A stretch of DNA of 64,000 nucleotides from Thermococcus siculi (GTDB taxonomy: Archaea > Methanobacteriota_B > Thermococci > Thermococcales > Thermococcaceae), in contig NZ_CP015103.1 in assembly GCF_002214505.1 (NCBI RefSeq), positions 1,674,001-1,738,000 of the forward strand, in the 5' to 3' direction. Below the pieces are notes generated by a model. That model was not told the DNA's origin. It saw nothing but the letters and a program-made list of their open reading frames with translations, and made no database searches. The translations under genes and the position numbers were made by a program. Positions 9,131 through 17,970 of this stretch are shown piece after piece (within the stretch, counting starts at the first letter, position 1; each line of letters starts with the position of its first letter).

Positions 9131-9541
9131 TTAACCCTTCCCGATGTCGAGGAAAGGCCCTTTCCTCTGGGACGCTTCCTTTCTGGCCCAGCGCATGGCC
9201 TGGAAGTACTCGTCCTCCGCCATCAGCTCCTCCAGATAATCCTCCAGCTTCCACGTGAGCGCCGTCTCCGTGGTCGTGGCGAAGATGACCCTGCCGGGGT
9301 TCAGCATTTTAACGGCCTTTATGACGCCCTTCAAAGTCTCGTTGTCGAGGCCGTGCATTATCACGAACTTCCTGAGGTGCCACTGGGATGAGCCGCTCAG
9401 CTCCTCCGCCCTTTCAACGACCTCACTGACCACCCAGTCCCTGCAGTACTCCGGAACCTCAAAAACGTCCAGCCCTCCGAGGGAGTCCCTTATGGCCTCC
9501 ACCTCCGCGGGACCGAACCCTATGAGCAGAACCTTTCCCAT
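9131..9541 (-). CDS. DUF3783-like protein
   Basis: 136 residues. It opens like a Rossmann-type strand ([17 protein letters not shown]), then has [13 protein letters not shown], the line [19 protein letters not shown] and the acidic [15 protein letters not shown]. The last three match the DUF3783 pattern (hydrophobic strand, 'IFA..T..S..W.L..L..EL..E'). Its ATG ends at 9541, touching the sirtuin stop region, so the two are probably one operon. Function unknown. Confidence 0.65.
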   Translation of the reverse strand: MGKVLLIGFGPAEVEAIRDSLGGLDVFEVPEYCRDWVVSEVVERAEELSGSSQWHLRKFVIMHGLDNETLKGVIKAVKMLNPGRVIFATTTETALTWKLEDYLEELMAEDEYFQAMRWARKEASQRKGPFLDIGKG

Positions 9542-10293
9542 TATACCAGCCCCCTAACCCTTTCCATCAGCTTCTCCATCGCCTCTCCGGCCGGACAGCG
9601 CAGGAAGACGTCCGCTATGGGCGTTATCCCGCTCTCCTCGGGGTTCACCTCGATGACTTTTCCCCCGGTCTCTTTGACTATCTGCGGTATGTATGCGGCG
9701 GGATAGACGACCCCGCTCGTGCCTATGACGAGGACGAGGTCAGCCCTCTCGGCCAGCTTGAAAGCCTCCTCAAGGGCCTTCCTCGGCAGTGGTTCCCCGA
9801 ACCACACCACGTCCGGCCTCAGAAGGGAGCCGCACTCCGGGCACTTGGGAAGGTCTTTCTCCGCCAGAAATTCCTCCAGCCTTCCGCTCTCCTTGAGGTT
9901 CTCCCTGTATGAACAGGAGGTGCATCTAACGCGGAAGATGTTGCCGTGAAGCTCGATGACCTTCCTGCTTCCCGCTTCCCTGTGCAGGTCGTCGACGTTC
10001 TGGGTTATGACCGCCTTCAGAATCCCCATCTCCTCCAGCTCGGCCAGCGCGTAGTGCGCCCTGTTCGGCCTTGCCTTTCTTATAAGGTCCATTCTCCACC
10101 TGTAGAAGCTCCAGACGAGGTGAGGGTCCTTCCTGAAGGCCTCCGGTGTCGCCAGCTCCTCGGGCCTGTGCTTCCTCCACAGCCCGTTGAAGCCCCTGAA
10201 CGTTGGAACACCACTCTCGGCGCTTATTCCCGCGCCCGTAAAAGCAATCGCAAACCTCGAGCGCGCCAGCATTTTAGCGGCTTCCTCTATCAT
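9541..10293 (-). CDS. cobB: NAD-dependent protein deacylase, sirtuin (Sir2)
   Basis: 250 residues starting MIEEAAKML. The open frame extends further upstream, but a TTTTTAAGG TATA element about 25 bases before this ATG supports a leaderless start here. Signatures: [15 protein letters not shown] (NAD binding), TQNVDDLH, the catalytic His in ELHGN, four zinc cysteines (CTSC and CPEC), and [12 protein letters not shown]. The FYRWRMD stretch has the Tyr-x2-Arg pair that marks class III (SIRT5-like) sirtuins preferring acidic acyl groups. It may act on archaeal chromatin proteins or metabolic enzymes. Confidence 0.92.
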   Translation of the reverse strand: MIEEAAKMLARSRFAIAFTGAGISAESGVPTFRGFNGLWRKHRPEELATPEAFRKDPHLVWSFYRWRMDLIRKARPNRAHYALAELEEMGILKAVITQNVDDLHREAGSRKVIELHGNIFRVRCTSCSYRENLKESGRLEEFLAEKDLPKCPECGSLLRPDVVWFGEPLPRKALEEAFKLAERADLVLVIGTSGVVYPAAYIPQIVKETGGKVIEVNPEESGITPIADVFLRCPAGEAMEKLMERVRGLV

Positions 10294-10416
10294 GATTTCA
10301 GGTACCCGGCATACCTTAAAAATCCTGCCCGGCCACTCGCCAAGTTTCGAGTGGCTAACCCACCACTTTCCACATGTTGGTGCACATTTCTGCACACGTG
10401 CACATATGAGGTAAGA

Positions 10417-10424
10417 TTTATATT
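10417..10424 (+). promoter_or_regulatory. TATA box of glyA
   Basis: TTTATATT lies 34 to 41 bases before the glyA ATG at 10458, giving a short leader that contains the GAGGTG ribosome site. A cluster of GTGCA/TGCAC half-sites lies just upstream (10380-10402). Confidence 0.6.
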
Positions 10425-10457
10425 CCTCCCGTTCAAATCCCCCTCGAGGTGTTTCCC

Positions 10458-11747
10458 ATGGCTGAAGGATACAGAGAATACCGGGACAGGGTTATGGACT
10501 TTCTGGAGGACCACGAGAAGTGGAGGAGCCACACTATAAACCTCATAGCGAGTGAAAACGTGACATCCCCGAGCGTTACCAGGGCAGTCGCTTCTGGCTT
10601 CATGCACAAGTACGCCGAGGGCTGGCCGAGGGCCCGTTACTACCAGGGATGCAAGTACGTTGATGAGGTCGAGTTGATTGGAGTGGAACTCTTCACCAAG
10701 CTCTTCAAGAGCGATTTCGCCGACCTCAGGCCCATTTCGGGAACCAACGCCAATCAGGCGGTCTTCTTCGGCCTCACCCAGCCAGGAGACAGGGCCATAG
10801 TTCTCCACACCAGCCACGGCGGCCACATAAGCCACATGCCCTTCGGTGCCGCCGGAATGAGGGGCCTTGAAGTCCACACCTGGCCCTTCGACAACGAGGA
10901 GTTCAACATCGACGTCGACAAGGCCGAGAAGCTCATCAGGGAGCTTGAGCCAAAGATAGTCGTCTTCGGCGGATCACTCTTCCCGTTCCCGCACCCGGTC
11001 AAGGAGCTGGCTCCCGTCGCCAAGGAGGTCGGCGCTTACGTCATGTTCGACGCCGCTCACGTGCTCGGTCTCATCGCCGGCGGTCAGTTCCAGGACCCGC
11101 TCCGCGAGGGCGCCGACATAATCACCGCCTCGACCCACAAGACATTCCCGGGACCGCAGGGCGGTGTCATAATCTACAAGAGGTTTGGAGAGACCGAGGA
11201 GATAGCCAAGCTCCAGTGGGCCATCTTCCCGGGCGTTCTCAGCAACCACCACCTCCATCACATGGCCGGAAAGACCATCACAGCCGCCGAGATGCTCGAG
11301 TACGGTGAGAAGTACGCCGCCCAGATCGTCAAGAACGCCAAGGCCCTCGCCGAGGCTCTTGCTGAAGAGGGCTTCAAGGTCATCGGTGAGGACAAGGGCT
11401 ACACCGAGAGCCACCAGGTCATCGTCGACGTCTCGGACCTCCACGAGGCCGCTGGAGGATGGGCCGCTCCCCTCCTCGAAGAGGCCGGCATAATCCTCAA
11501 CAAGAACCTCCTCCCGTGGGACCCGCTCGAGAAGGTCGAGAAGCCGAGCGGCCTCAGGATAGGCGTCCAGGAGATGACCCGCGTTGGAATGATGGAGGAC
11601 GACATGAAGGAGATCGCCCACTTCATCAAGCGCGTCCTCATCGACAGGGAGGACCCGAAGAAGGTCGAGCGCGACGTCTTCTACTTCAGGATGAACTTCC
11701 AGAGGGTCTACTACTCCTTCGACCACGGCCTCCCGATGAGGGAGTGA
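10458..11747 (+). CDS. glyA: Serine hydroxymethyltransferase
   Basis: 429 residues from the ATG at 10458, with GAGGTG eight bases upstream; an in-frame start nine bases earlier is not favoured. This PLP enzyme interconverts serine and glycine with a C1 carrier; in Thermococcales the carrier is a modified pterin. Seen: substrate loop [34 protein letters not shown], and the PLP lysine in [12 protein letters not shown]. Length matches the family. It stands alone, divergent from the sirtuin. Confidence 0.96.
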   Translation: MAEGYREYRDRVMDFLEDHEKWRSHTINLIASENVTSPSVTRAVASGFMHKYAEGWPRARYYQGCKYVDEVELIGVELFTKLFKSDFADLRPISGTNANQAVFFGLTQPGDRAIVLHTSHGGHISHMPFGAAGMRGLEVHTWPFDNEEFNIDVDKAEKLIRELEPKIVVFGGSLFPFPHPVKELAPVAKEVGAYVMFDAAHVLGLIAGGQFQDPLREGADIITASTHKTFPGPQGGVIIYKRFGETEEIAKLQWAIFPGVLSNHHLHHMAGKTITAAEMLEYGEKYAAQIVKNAKALAEALAEEGFKVIGEDKGYTESHQVIVDVSDLHEAAGGWAAPLLEEAGIILNKNLLPWDPLEKVEKPSGLRIGVQEMTRVGMMEDDMKEIAHFIKRVLIDREDPKKVERDVFYFRMNFQRVYYSFDHGLPMRE

Positions 11748-11835
11748 TTTCTTTTCTTATCTTCACTCCAACTCCCATTGAAGCGTTGGGAACCGTTAAA
11801 AGGACTTTCTCCATACTTCTTTCAGGTGGTGGCCT

Positions 11836-12345
11836 GTGAGAAAGATAATCCCCGTTCTGCTGATAATCCTGCTGATTCCCGTAGGGTATTACCTCGCTTC
11901 TTACTGGGGAAGCGCAGCCGATGGCTCCCCCAATGGGAGAGACATCGACCACCCTCCAACTGACGGTCCAATAATTGGGAACTCCACCCCAGAGCGTCCG
12001 CCGGCTAATGACTTCCTGAAACTCGACAAGACTACCTACTCACCAACCGATACGATGACAATCACTGTAACCAACAACGGAAACCTCAACGCCACGACCA
12101 GCTACCACTTCAAACTCTACCGGCTGGAAGGCGGCGAATGGAAAGAGGTGCCCGTAAACCTCGTCGTCATCGAGATCGCCGTTATAATCGAACCCGGAAA
12201 GAGCTGGCAGCAGAGGGTGAACCTTGCCCAGCTGAACCTCGAGCCTGGCCACTACGCGATAGTGAAGACCCTCGTGTTCACCGACCCCGTGAACCAGCAT
12301 GCGATGGGAGTTGAGGGATGGGCGGAGTTCGACGTTGAAGGGTGA
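11836..12345 (+). CDS. Secreted Ig-like domain protein (Big_14-like), copy 1
   Basis: 169 residues from GTG. A signal/anchor helix (residues 3-24) is followed by a Pro/Asn-rich linker and one immunoglobulin-like domain. The domain shows LKLDKTTYSPTDTMTITVTN, a Trp in GGEWKEVPV, PGKSWQQRVNL and LEPGHYAIVKTL, the pattern of bacterial Ig-like Big_14 domains. It is followed five bases later by a related gene, so a tandem duplication is likely. Role unknown; probably cell-surface. Confidence 0.7.
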   Translation: MRKIIPVLLIILLIPVGYYLASYWGSAADGSPNGRDIDHPPTDGPIIGNSTPERPPANDFLKLDKTTYSPTDTMTITVTNNGNLNATTSYHFKLYRLEGGEWKEVPVNLVVIEIAVIIEPGKSWQQRVNLAQLNLEPGHYAIVKTLVFTDPVNQHAMGVEGWAEFDVEG

Positions 12346-12349
12346 TCCC

Positions 12350-12778
12350 ATGAGGTGGAAGAGCGGGGCGGCCATTGCCCTCATAATCCTCCTCGTCTGG
12401 GGTCTCACCGGGCCGCACTTCTACATAGAGCTTGATAAGAGTGTCTACCATCGCGGAGAAGAGCCGGTTTTAAGGATACTCAACACAGGATTGGCGCCAA
12501 TCTCATTTGGGGAGGTTTACTTGCTCTATCGCTATGAAAACGGCACGTGGACCCAGGTTAGGACTGGCCTCATCTTCATCGCAATACTCCACTGGCTCAT
12601 GCCCTTTCAGTCATGGGAGCAGAAGGTCAGCTTGAAATACCTGCCAGAAAATGAATCTGTCAAAGGGATCCCTTCACTCCACGACCTGCCGCCGGGCAGA
12701 TACAGAGTCGTCAAAGAGGTCTGCGGCTGGCCTAGGGGCTGTGTGAACGCGAGCGTTGAGTTTGAAGTGAAGGATTAG
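12350..12778 (+). CDS. Secreted Ig-like domain protein (Big_14-like), copy 2
   Basis: 142 residues from the ATG at 12350 (GGTGATCC upstream). An N-terminal signal or anchor helix (about residues 7-20) is followed by one domain matching copy 1: FYIELDKSVYHRGEEPVLRI, ENGTWTQV, PFQSWEQKVSL and LPPGRYRVVKEV. Two cysteines in VCGWPRGC could form a disulfide. It is probably co-transcribed with copy 1. Function unknown. Confidence 0.7.
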   Translation: MRWKSGAAIALIILLVWGLTGPHFYIELDKSVYHRGEEPVLRILNTGLAPISFGEVYLLYRYENGTWTQVRTGLIFIAILHWLMPFQSWEQKVSLKYLPENESVKGIPSLHDLPPGRYRVVKEVCGWPRGCVNASVEFEVKD

Positions 12779-12840
12779 ACTTGGCAAAACTTTTTATTCC
12801 CCTGCCACATACCCAACCTCCGGCTGAAGGGGGTGAGAAA

Positions 12841-13173
12841 ATGAAGTTCTGTCCAAAGTGCGGTAACCTCATGCTTCCTGACAGGAAAAGGAAGGTCTGG
12901 GTCTGCCGCTCATGCGGTTATGAGGAACCCTTCGACGAGGAGAAGGACAGGGAGAAGACGAAGATTACCCAGAAGGTCGAGCACAAGCCCGACGAGGGCA
13001 TCATCATCGTCGAGCAGGACGTCAAGACCCTGCCGACAACCCACGTGATATGCCCCAAGTGCGGCAACGACACCGCATACTGGTGGGAGATGCAGACCCG
13101 CGCTGGAGACGAGCCGAGCACGATATTCTACAAGTGCACCAAATGCGGCTACGTCTGGAGGGCCTACGAGTGA
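12841..13173 (+). CDS. tfs: Transcription elongation/cleavage factor TFS
   Basis: 110 residues from the ATG at 12841 after GGGGGTGAG; a TATA-like ACTTTTTATT lies at 12789-12797. The N-terminal zinc ribbon is CPKCGN...CRSCGYE. The C-terminal zinc ribbon is CPKCGNDTAYWW...CTKCGYVWR, and the acidic hairpin RAGDEPST stimulates RNA cleavage by RNA polymerase. This is the archaeal TFIIS/RpoM-like factor that rescues stalled polymerase. It is followed without gap by the 58-residue ORF and pcn. Confidence 0.93.
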   Translation: MKFCPKCGNLMLPDRKRKVWVCRSCGYEEPFDEEKDREKTKITQKVEHKPDEGIIIVEQDVKTLPTTHVICPKCGNDTAYWWEMQTRAGDEPSTIFYKCTKCGYVWRAYE

Positions 13174-13346
13174 CCCGCGAGCTGACTGAACTTGAGAGGG
13201 AGACCCTCAGGAAGCTGGCGGAGAAGGCCCTCAAGGAGCTGGAAGAGGCCTACCTCAGGATACCCGACACCGACAACGGAAAAGCTTATTTATTCCGCGG
13301 GAAAGAAAGGGTTAGGCTGATGCTCGATATACTAAAGGAGGGGTAA
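13170..13346 (+). CDS. Small helical protein between tfs and pcn
   Basis: 58 residues from GTG overlapping the tfs stop (GTGA), ending two bases before the pcn start. The sequence is highly charged and helical (ELTELERETLRKLAEKALKE), then a short tail with GKERVRLMLDIL. No family was recognised. Its tight packing between two information-processing genes argues that it is real and co-expressed. Confidence 0.65.
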   Translation: MTRELTELERETLRKLAEKALKELEEAYLRIPDTDNGKAYLFRGKERVRLMLDILKEG

Positions 13347-13348
13347 AG

Positions 13349-14098
13349 ATGCCGTTCGAGATAGTTTTTGATGGTGCCAAGGATTTCGCCGATCTTATTG
13401 CGACAGCAAGCAACCTCATTGATGAGGCCGCCTTCAAGGTAACCGAGGAAGGAATAAGCATGCGCGCCATGGATCCGAGCAGGGTCGTCCTCATCGACCT
13501 CAACCTGCCCGAGAGCATCTTCTCCAAGTACGAGGTCGAGGAAGAGGAGACCGTTGGGGTCAACATGGACCACTTTAAGAAGATACTCAAGCGCGGAAAG
13601 AACAAGGACACCCTCATCCTCAGGAAGGGCGACGAGAACTTCCTTGAGATAACCTTCGAGGGAACCGCAAAGAGAACCTTCAGGCTTCCACTCATAGAGG
13701 TTGAAGAGCTTGAGCTGGACCTCCCTGAGCTTCCGTTCACCGCCAAAGTCGTCATCCTCGGCGAGGTTCTCAAGGAGGCCGTTAAAGATGCCTCCCTCGT
13801 CAGCGACGCGATCAAGTTCATAGCCGGGGAGAACGAGTTCGTCATGAAGGCCGAGGGCGAGACCAACGAGGTCGAGATAAAGCTCACCCTCGAGGACGAG
13901 GGCCTGCTCGACCTCGAAGTCGAGGAGGAGACCAAGAGCGCCTACGGAATAAGCTACCTGGCGGACATGATAAAAGGCATCGGTAAGGCCGACGAGGTCA
14001 TAATAAAGTTCGGCAACGAAATGCCCCTCCAGATGGAGTACCCGATCAGGGACGAGGGCAGGCTGATATTCCTCCTGGCTCCTCGCGTCGAGGACTGA
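13349..14098 (+). CDS. pcn: DNA polymerase sliding clamp (PCNA)
   Basis: 249 residues, the normal archaeal PCNA length. It begins MPFEIVFDGAKDFADLI and contains EEGISMRAMDPSRVVLIDLNLP, the acidic interdomain connector (VEELELDLPELPF), and the C-terminal MPLQMEYPIRDEGRLIFLLAPRVED. The homotrimeric ring tethers DNA polymerases, Fen1 and ligase. An AT-rich CTTATTTATT inside the preceding small ORF (about 13283-13292) may give pcn its own promoter. Confidence 0.97.
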   Translation: MPFEIVFDGAKDFADLIATASNLIDEAAFKVTEEGISMRAMDPSRVVLIDLNLPESIFSKYEVEEEETVGVNMDHFKKILKRGKNKDTLILRKGDENFLEITFEGTAKRTFRLPLIEVEELELDLPELPFTAKVVILGEVLKEAVKDASLVSDAIKFIAGENEFVMKAEGETNEVEIKLTLEDEGLLDLEVEEETKSAYGISYLADMIKGIGKADEVIIKFGNEMPLQMEYPIRDEGRLIFLLAPRVED

Positions 14099-14130
14099 TT
14101 TCTTTCTTCTCCCTTTGGGCTGGTGGTAGT

Positions 14131-14718
14131 GTGGACATCGTCAAGCTCAGGGAACTGCTGGAACAGGAGCTTTCCTCACAGGATCTCGCGGAGGTTGGGG
14201 AAGAGTTCTACAGGGAGTTCGACAGTCTCATAAAGGCACTAAAGCTGAGCGCCGAAAGCTCCCGCGAGAGGGGCGAGGACATAGAAGAGCGCCTCTACCT
14301 CGCCCAGCTTGAGATAGCGGAGAGGCTCGCGCGCGAGATAATAAAAATCAGGCTCCATAAAATCGTCGACCTCGCCGTCGAGGGAATCCCCGGCGAGATG
14401 ACCGAGGAGGAGAGGAGGATATTCACGGTTCTGAGGGCGTTCATAGAGCGCGAGGAGCTCGCTGATCTGAACGTCCCCGTTTCTGAAGAAGTATCGTTCA
14501 AAACTGCGGCAGAGGCACCCGCCCAGCGTACAGAGGTCTCGAAGAAGGCAGTTCCAACCGAAGCCTACATAATCAAGATCGACCTCCCCAAGATACTCGA
14601 CCCGGAGCTGAGGGAGTACGGACCTTTCAGGGCCGGTGACCTCGTCATAATCCCGAGGAGCATAGGAAAGGTCCTCCTCGAGCGGGACGCGGCAGAGAGG
14701 GTTAAAATCTCCCCGTGA
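14131..14718 (+). CDS. gins51: GINS complex subunit Gins51
   Basis: 195 residues from GTG. The N-terminal helical A-domain (residues 1-115) is followed by a linker and a C-terminal small beta B-domain (PKILDPELREYGPFRAGDLVIIPRSIGKVLLERDAAERV), the domain order of the Sld5/Psf1 (51) type. It is part of the archaeal replicative helicase complex with MCM and GAN/Cdc45. Position right after pcn is as in other Thermococcales. Confidence 0.88.
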   Translation: MDIVKLRELLEQELSSQDLAEVGEEFYREFDSLIKALKLSAESSRERGEDIEERLYLAQLEIAERLAREIIKIRLHKIVDLAVEGIPGEMTEEERRIFTVLRAFIEREELADLNVPVSEEVSFKTAAEAPAQRTEVSKKAVPTEAYIIKIDLPKILDPELREYGPFRAGDLVIIPRSIGKVLLERDAAERVKISP

Positions 14719-14724
14719 TGCCCC

Positions 14725-16635
14725 ATGCCTTTCTCGGTCTGCATGCGCGACTGCTACGACACCTGCTCGATGATAAGTGAACTCAAAAACGGAAGGCTTG
14801 CTGTCAGAGGAAACCCGAACCACCCGGTAACGGCCGGCTTTCTCTGCCCAAAGGGCGCCCTTCTGCCGAAGTGGTTTCACTCCCCGGAGAGGCTGAAGGC
14901 CCCGCTAATAAGAACCGGCGAGAGGGGAAGCGGGGAGTTCAGGGAGGCCAACTGGAGCGAGGCCATAAGGCTCGTGGCCGGCAAACTGCGGGAAACGATA
15001 GAGAAGCACGGAAGCGAGAGCGTTCTGGTCTATCAGTACGCCGGTGACCGCGGTGTTGTTAACTACGCCTTCCCGCTGAGGCTCTTCCACTACCTGAACA
15101 CGGCGATGCTAGACCACGGAATATGCGACCGGGCCGGCCAGGAGGCGTTGAAAGACGTCTACGGCACGGCAATTGGTATTGATCCTGAAGAACTGAAGAG
15201 CCAGAGGCTGATCGTTTACTGGGGCATCAACGCCTTCTGGACGAACCTCCACGGCTTCATGTTGGCTAAGAGGAATGACCTGGAAACCTGGACGGTCGAT
15301 GTGGTGAGAACCGAGACGGCGAAGCGCTCCGACAGGTTCTTCCAGATTAGGCCGGACACGGATGTTCTCTTTGCCCTGGGGGTTGCGAAGGTTATAATCG
15401 AGGAGAACCTCTATGATGAAAACTTCGTCCGAGAGAACGTCTACGGTTTTGAAGAATTCAGGAATTATGTAAAAACGTTATCGCTTGATTATGTAAGCAA
15501 TGAGACGGGGATAAGCGTTGGTGAGATAGAGGGGTTTGCGAAGGGGTACGCAGAGAAAAAGGGGATTATCCACATCGGCTACGGCTTCCAGCGGTCTTTG
15601 GCAGGCGGGGAAGCGGTCAGAGCGATAGCGATTCTCCCAGCACTGGTGGGCCACCGTTTCGGCTTCATCTACGACATGAAGACCATCGATAAGTCCTACG
15701 CGGAGGGGGCCTTTCTGAGGACTAAACCCGCCAAAAGAATTCCCCAGATGAAGCTGGCCGAGTACATCGAGAAAGGAGAGATAAAGTTCCTCTACGTCTA
15801 CAACTCCAACCCGCTCGCCAGCCTGCCGAACCAGAAGAGGCTCAGGAGGGCGTTGATTGAAAACGACGTCTTCGTCGTCACCCACGACATCTTCCTGACC
15901 GACACCGCCCTCTATTCCGACATAGTGCTGCCTGCGAACACCTTCTTCGAGCGCCTCGATATAGCGGATTCCTATTACCACCGCTACGTGGCCCTAAACG
16001 AACCCGTAACGAGGCTCTACGGCAAGAGCAACAGCGAGGTGACGAGGCTCCTCGCGAAGGCCCTGGGGATAGAGAACCCCTACCTCCACGAGAGCGATGA
16101 GGAGGTAATTAGGAAAATCCTCGAACTCAACGGCCTGAGCTGGGAGGAACTGAGGAAGAAGGGCTTCATTAAAATCCCGGAAAAGCCGAGAACGTGGGAT
16201 ACTCCGAGCGGGAAGATAGAGTTCTACTCCCAGAGGGCCGTTGAAATGGGTCTATCCCCCTTCCCAGAGTACCAGGGGTTCAAAGGGAGGTATCCCCTGA
16301 GGCTCCTCACCCCAACCCACAGGATGACGATAACGAGCCAGTACCACAACACCTACAGGATGATCGATCCAAACCTCTACATCAACCCCGCCGACGCCGG
16401 GGAGAGGGGCATAGCGGACGGTGACACCGTCGAGGCATTCAACGAGTACGGGAAGATTAGAACGACCACGAAACTCAGCGAGGATCTTCCGAGGGGTGTT
16501 GTCCTCCTATACAAGGCATTCTGGCCAAAGCTCCTCGGCTGGAACGCGAACTTTCTAACGACCGATGAGACCGTTCAAAACTACGGCAACGGCTCCGCCT
16601 ATCATTCAACCTGGGTCGATGTGAGGAAAGTTTAA
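14725..16635 (+). CDS. Molybdopterin-dependent oxidoreductase (Mo/W bis-MGD, DMSO-reductase family)
   Basis: 636 residues. The N-terminal [4Fe-4S] site is C6-x3-C10-x3-C14-x26-C41. The pterin domains follow, with GHRFGFIYDM, YVYNSNPLASLPN and the VTHDIFLTDTALYSDIVLPA motif. A C-terminal cofactor-binding barrel follows, ending near NYGNGSAYHSTWVDVRKV. Cys134 in GICDRAGQ is a candidate metal ligand. No twin-arginine signal is seen, so it is probably cytoplasmic. It starts six bases after gins51. The redox partner and substrate are unknown; formate, thiosulfate or similar are possible for the family. Confidence 0.85.
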   Translation: MPFSVCMRDCYDTCSMISELKNGRLAVRGNPNHPVTAGFLCPKGALLPKWFHSPERLKAPLIRTGERGSGEFREANWSEAIRLVAGKLRETIEKHGSESVLVYQYAGDRGVVNYAFPLRLFHYLNTAMLDHGICDRAGQEALKDVYGTAIGIDPEELKSQRLIVYWGINAFWTNLHGFMLAKRNDLETWTVDVVRTETAKRSDRFFQIRPDTDVLFALGVAKVIIEENLYDENFVRENVYGFEEFRNYVKTLSLDYVSNETGISVGEIEGFAKGYAEKKGIIHIGYGFQRSLAGGEAVRAIAILPALVGHRFGFIYDMKTIDKSYAEGAFLRTKPAKRIPQMKLAEYIEKGEIKFLYVYNSNPLASLPNQKRLRRALIENDVFVVTHDIFLTDTALYSDIVLPANTFFERLDIADSYYHRYVALNEPVTRLYGKSNSEVTRLLAKALGIENPYLHESDEEVIRKILELNGLSWEELRKKGFIKIPEKPRTWDTPSGKIEFYSQRAVEMGLSPFPEYQGFKGRYPLRLLTPTHRMTITSQYHNTYRMIDPNLYINPADAGERGIADGDTVEAFNEYGKIRTTTKLSEDLPRGVVLLYKAFWPKLLGWNANFLTTDETVQNYGNGSAYHSTWVDVRKV

Positions 16636-16794
16636 GGCAAAATCCGGAATCGTGGAATTTATTTCTGACAATCGTGCTCTGGCCCATTTTTCACAATGAC
16701 GACCACTGAAGTGCATTCTTTGCATGGCTAACCGACTGGCTCTTAAATCTCTTGGATATTCGACAAGATTAATGCCGTTAGGCGAACCGAAAAG

Positions 16795-16804
16795 TTTATA
16801 TATT
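16795..16804 (+). promoter_or_regulatory. TATA box of the peroxiredoxin gene
   Basis: TTTATATATT sits 56 to 65 bases before the ATG at 16860, with a purine-rich BRE (CGAAAAG) in front. This leaves a leader of roughly 35 bases carrying GAGGTGATG. It is a strong-looking promoter, as expected for an abundant antioxidant enzyme. Confidence 0.6.
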
Positions 16805-16859
16805 CGAACCTTCATGGTTTATAGTGAAGACGACACAGAAAAAGAAGAGGTGATGAAAG

Positions 16860-17507
16860 ATGGTCGTCATAGGAGAAAAGTTCCCTGAGGTTGAGGTCAA
16901 CACCACCCACGGCAGGATAAAGCTGCCGGACTACTTCACAGAGAAGGGCAAGTGGTTCGTCCTCTTCAGCCACCCGGCTGACTTCACGCCGGTCTGTACG
17001 ACCGAGTTCTACGGCATGCAGAAGCGCGTCGAGGAGTTCAGGAAGCTCGGCGTCGAGCCGATCGGGCTGAGCGTTGACCAGGTGTTCAGCCACCTCAAGT
17101 GGATGGAGTGGATAAAGGAGAACCTCGGCGAGGAGATAACCTTCCCGGTCATAGCGGATGACCGCGGCGACCTCGCAGAGGCGCTCGGCATGATCCCGAG
17201 CGGCGCCACCATAACCGCCAGGGCGGTCTTCATCGTCGACGACAAGGGTGTCATAAGGGCCATCGTCTACTACCCGGCCGAGGTCGGCAGGGACTGGGAT
17301 GAGATACTCAGGCTCGTCAAGGCCCTCAAGACCAGCGATGAGAAGGGAGTTGCCCTGCCGCACAAGTGGCCGAACAACGAACTCATCGGCGACCGCGCCA
17401 TAGTCCCGCCGGCCGGAACCGTCGATGCTATCAAGGAGCGCGAGGAAGCGAAGGCCAAGGGCGAGATCGAGTGCTACGACTGGTGGTTCTGCCACAAGAA
17501 GATCTGA
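16860..17507 (+). CDS. Peroxiredoxin (AhpC/Prx6 type)
   Basis: 215 residues. The peroxidatic cysteine is in [13 protein letters not shown] (Cys46), with the conserved upstream Pro/Thr. [16 protein letters not shown] follows, and the C-terminal arm has more cysteines ([14 protein letters not shown]) typical of archaeal thermophilic 2-Cys Prx of the Prx6 group. It reduces hydrogen and alkyl peroxides in the cytoplasm. Single-gene unit with its own promoter; a T-rich stop region follows (about 17510-17540). Confidence 0.93.
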   Translation: MVVIGEKFPEVEVNTTHGRIKLPDYFTEKGKWFVLFSHPADFTPVCTTEFYGMQKRVEEFRKLGVEPIGLSVDQVFSHLKWMEWIKENLGEEITFPVIADDRGDLAEALGMIPSGATITARAVFIVDDKGVIRAIVYYPAEVGRDWDEILRLVKALKTSDEKGVALPHKWPNNELIGDRAIVPPAGTVDAIKEREEAKAKGEIECYDWWFCHKKI

Positions 17508-17546
17508 AGGATTTTTCCTTCAATTGGCTTTTATACCTCTTTATTA

Positions 17547-17969
17547 TCACCTATGGAACCAAGCCACGAAGAACGACCCTATGACAGCGATTATGTATGC
17601 CAAGGGTTTAAAGGCCAAACAGCTCCCCTCTGGTACTTTGGAGAGCTCTGAAGCTATTATCACGCTTATGAAAGCTAGATACACCCCAACTCTGAAAAGC
17701 ACAGATTCGATTGTAAGTTGACCTTTTGACCTAAGGGCTGCAAAGTAGGCGATTAATACTATCAAGCTTAATGAAACCCATTTGTTGATGCTTCCCACTA
17801 CCTCATAGCAGTTGGGAACGTTGCATATTGCTGTAACCCCATGTGGATCTATCCACGTGCCGTTAGAAGGACATCGCTTTGGTTCCTGAGAATACGCAAA
17901 CGTGATCAAACTCACAAAAAAGACAATAAGGAGGAGGAACTCCGCAATCTTCTTTTTGAGGGTACTCAT
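17547..17969 (-). CDS. Small membrane protein, partner of the AT-rich secreted protein
   Basis: 140 residues from the ATG at 17969, with GGAGGTAAT directly upstream. An N-terminal hydrophobic helix (residues about 8-26) is followed by a short extracytoplasmic stretch with four cysteines or fewer (KRCPSNG, AICNVPNCYE) and three further hydrophobic helices to the C-terminus. It starts one base after the stop of 17971-18918 on the same strand, so the two are one operon. Codon use and base composition are AT-richer than the flanking genes. No family recognised; an immunity-type or membrane partner role is only a guess. Confidence 0.7.
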   Translation of the reverse strand: MSTLKKKIAEFLLLIVFFVSLITFAYSQEPKRCPSNGTWIDPHGVTAICNVPNCYEVVGSINKWVSLSLIVLIAYFAALRSKGQLTIESVLFRVGVYLAFISVIIASELSKVPEGSCLAFKPLAYIIAVIGSFFVAWFHR

Positions 17970-17970
17970 A

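Noticed and set aside
10449-10457. Earlier in-frame start for glyA (three extra residues)
   Set aside because: The ATG at 10458 has the GAGGTG ribosome site at the proper distance, whereas the upstream codon overlaps that site.
16775-16786. GTT-n5-AAC motif before the peroxiredoxin gene as a SurR (sulfur response) site
   Set aside because: As I recall it, the Pyrococcus SurR consensus is GTT-n3-AAC; the spacing here differs, and a short motif like this is expected by chance.
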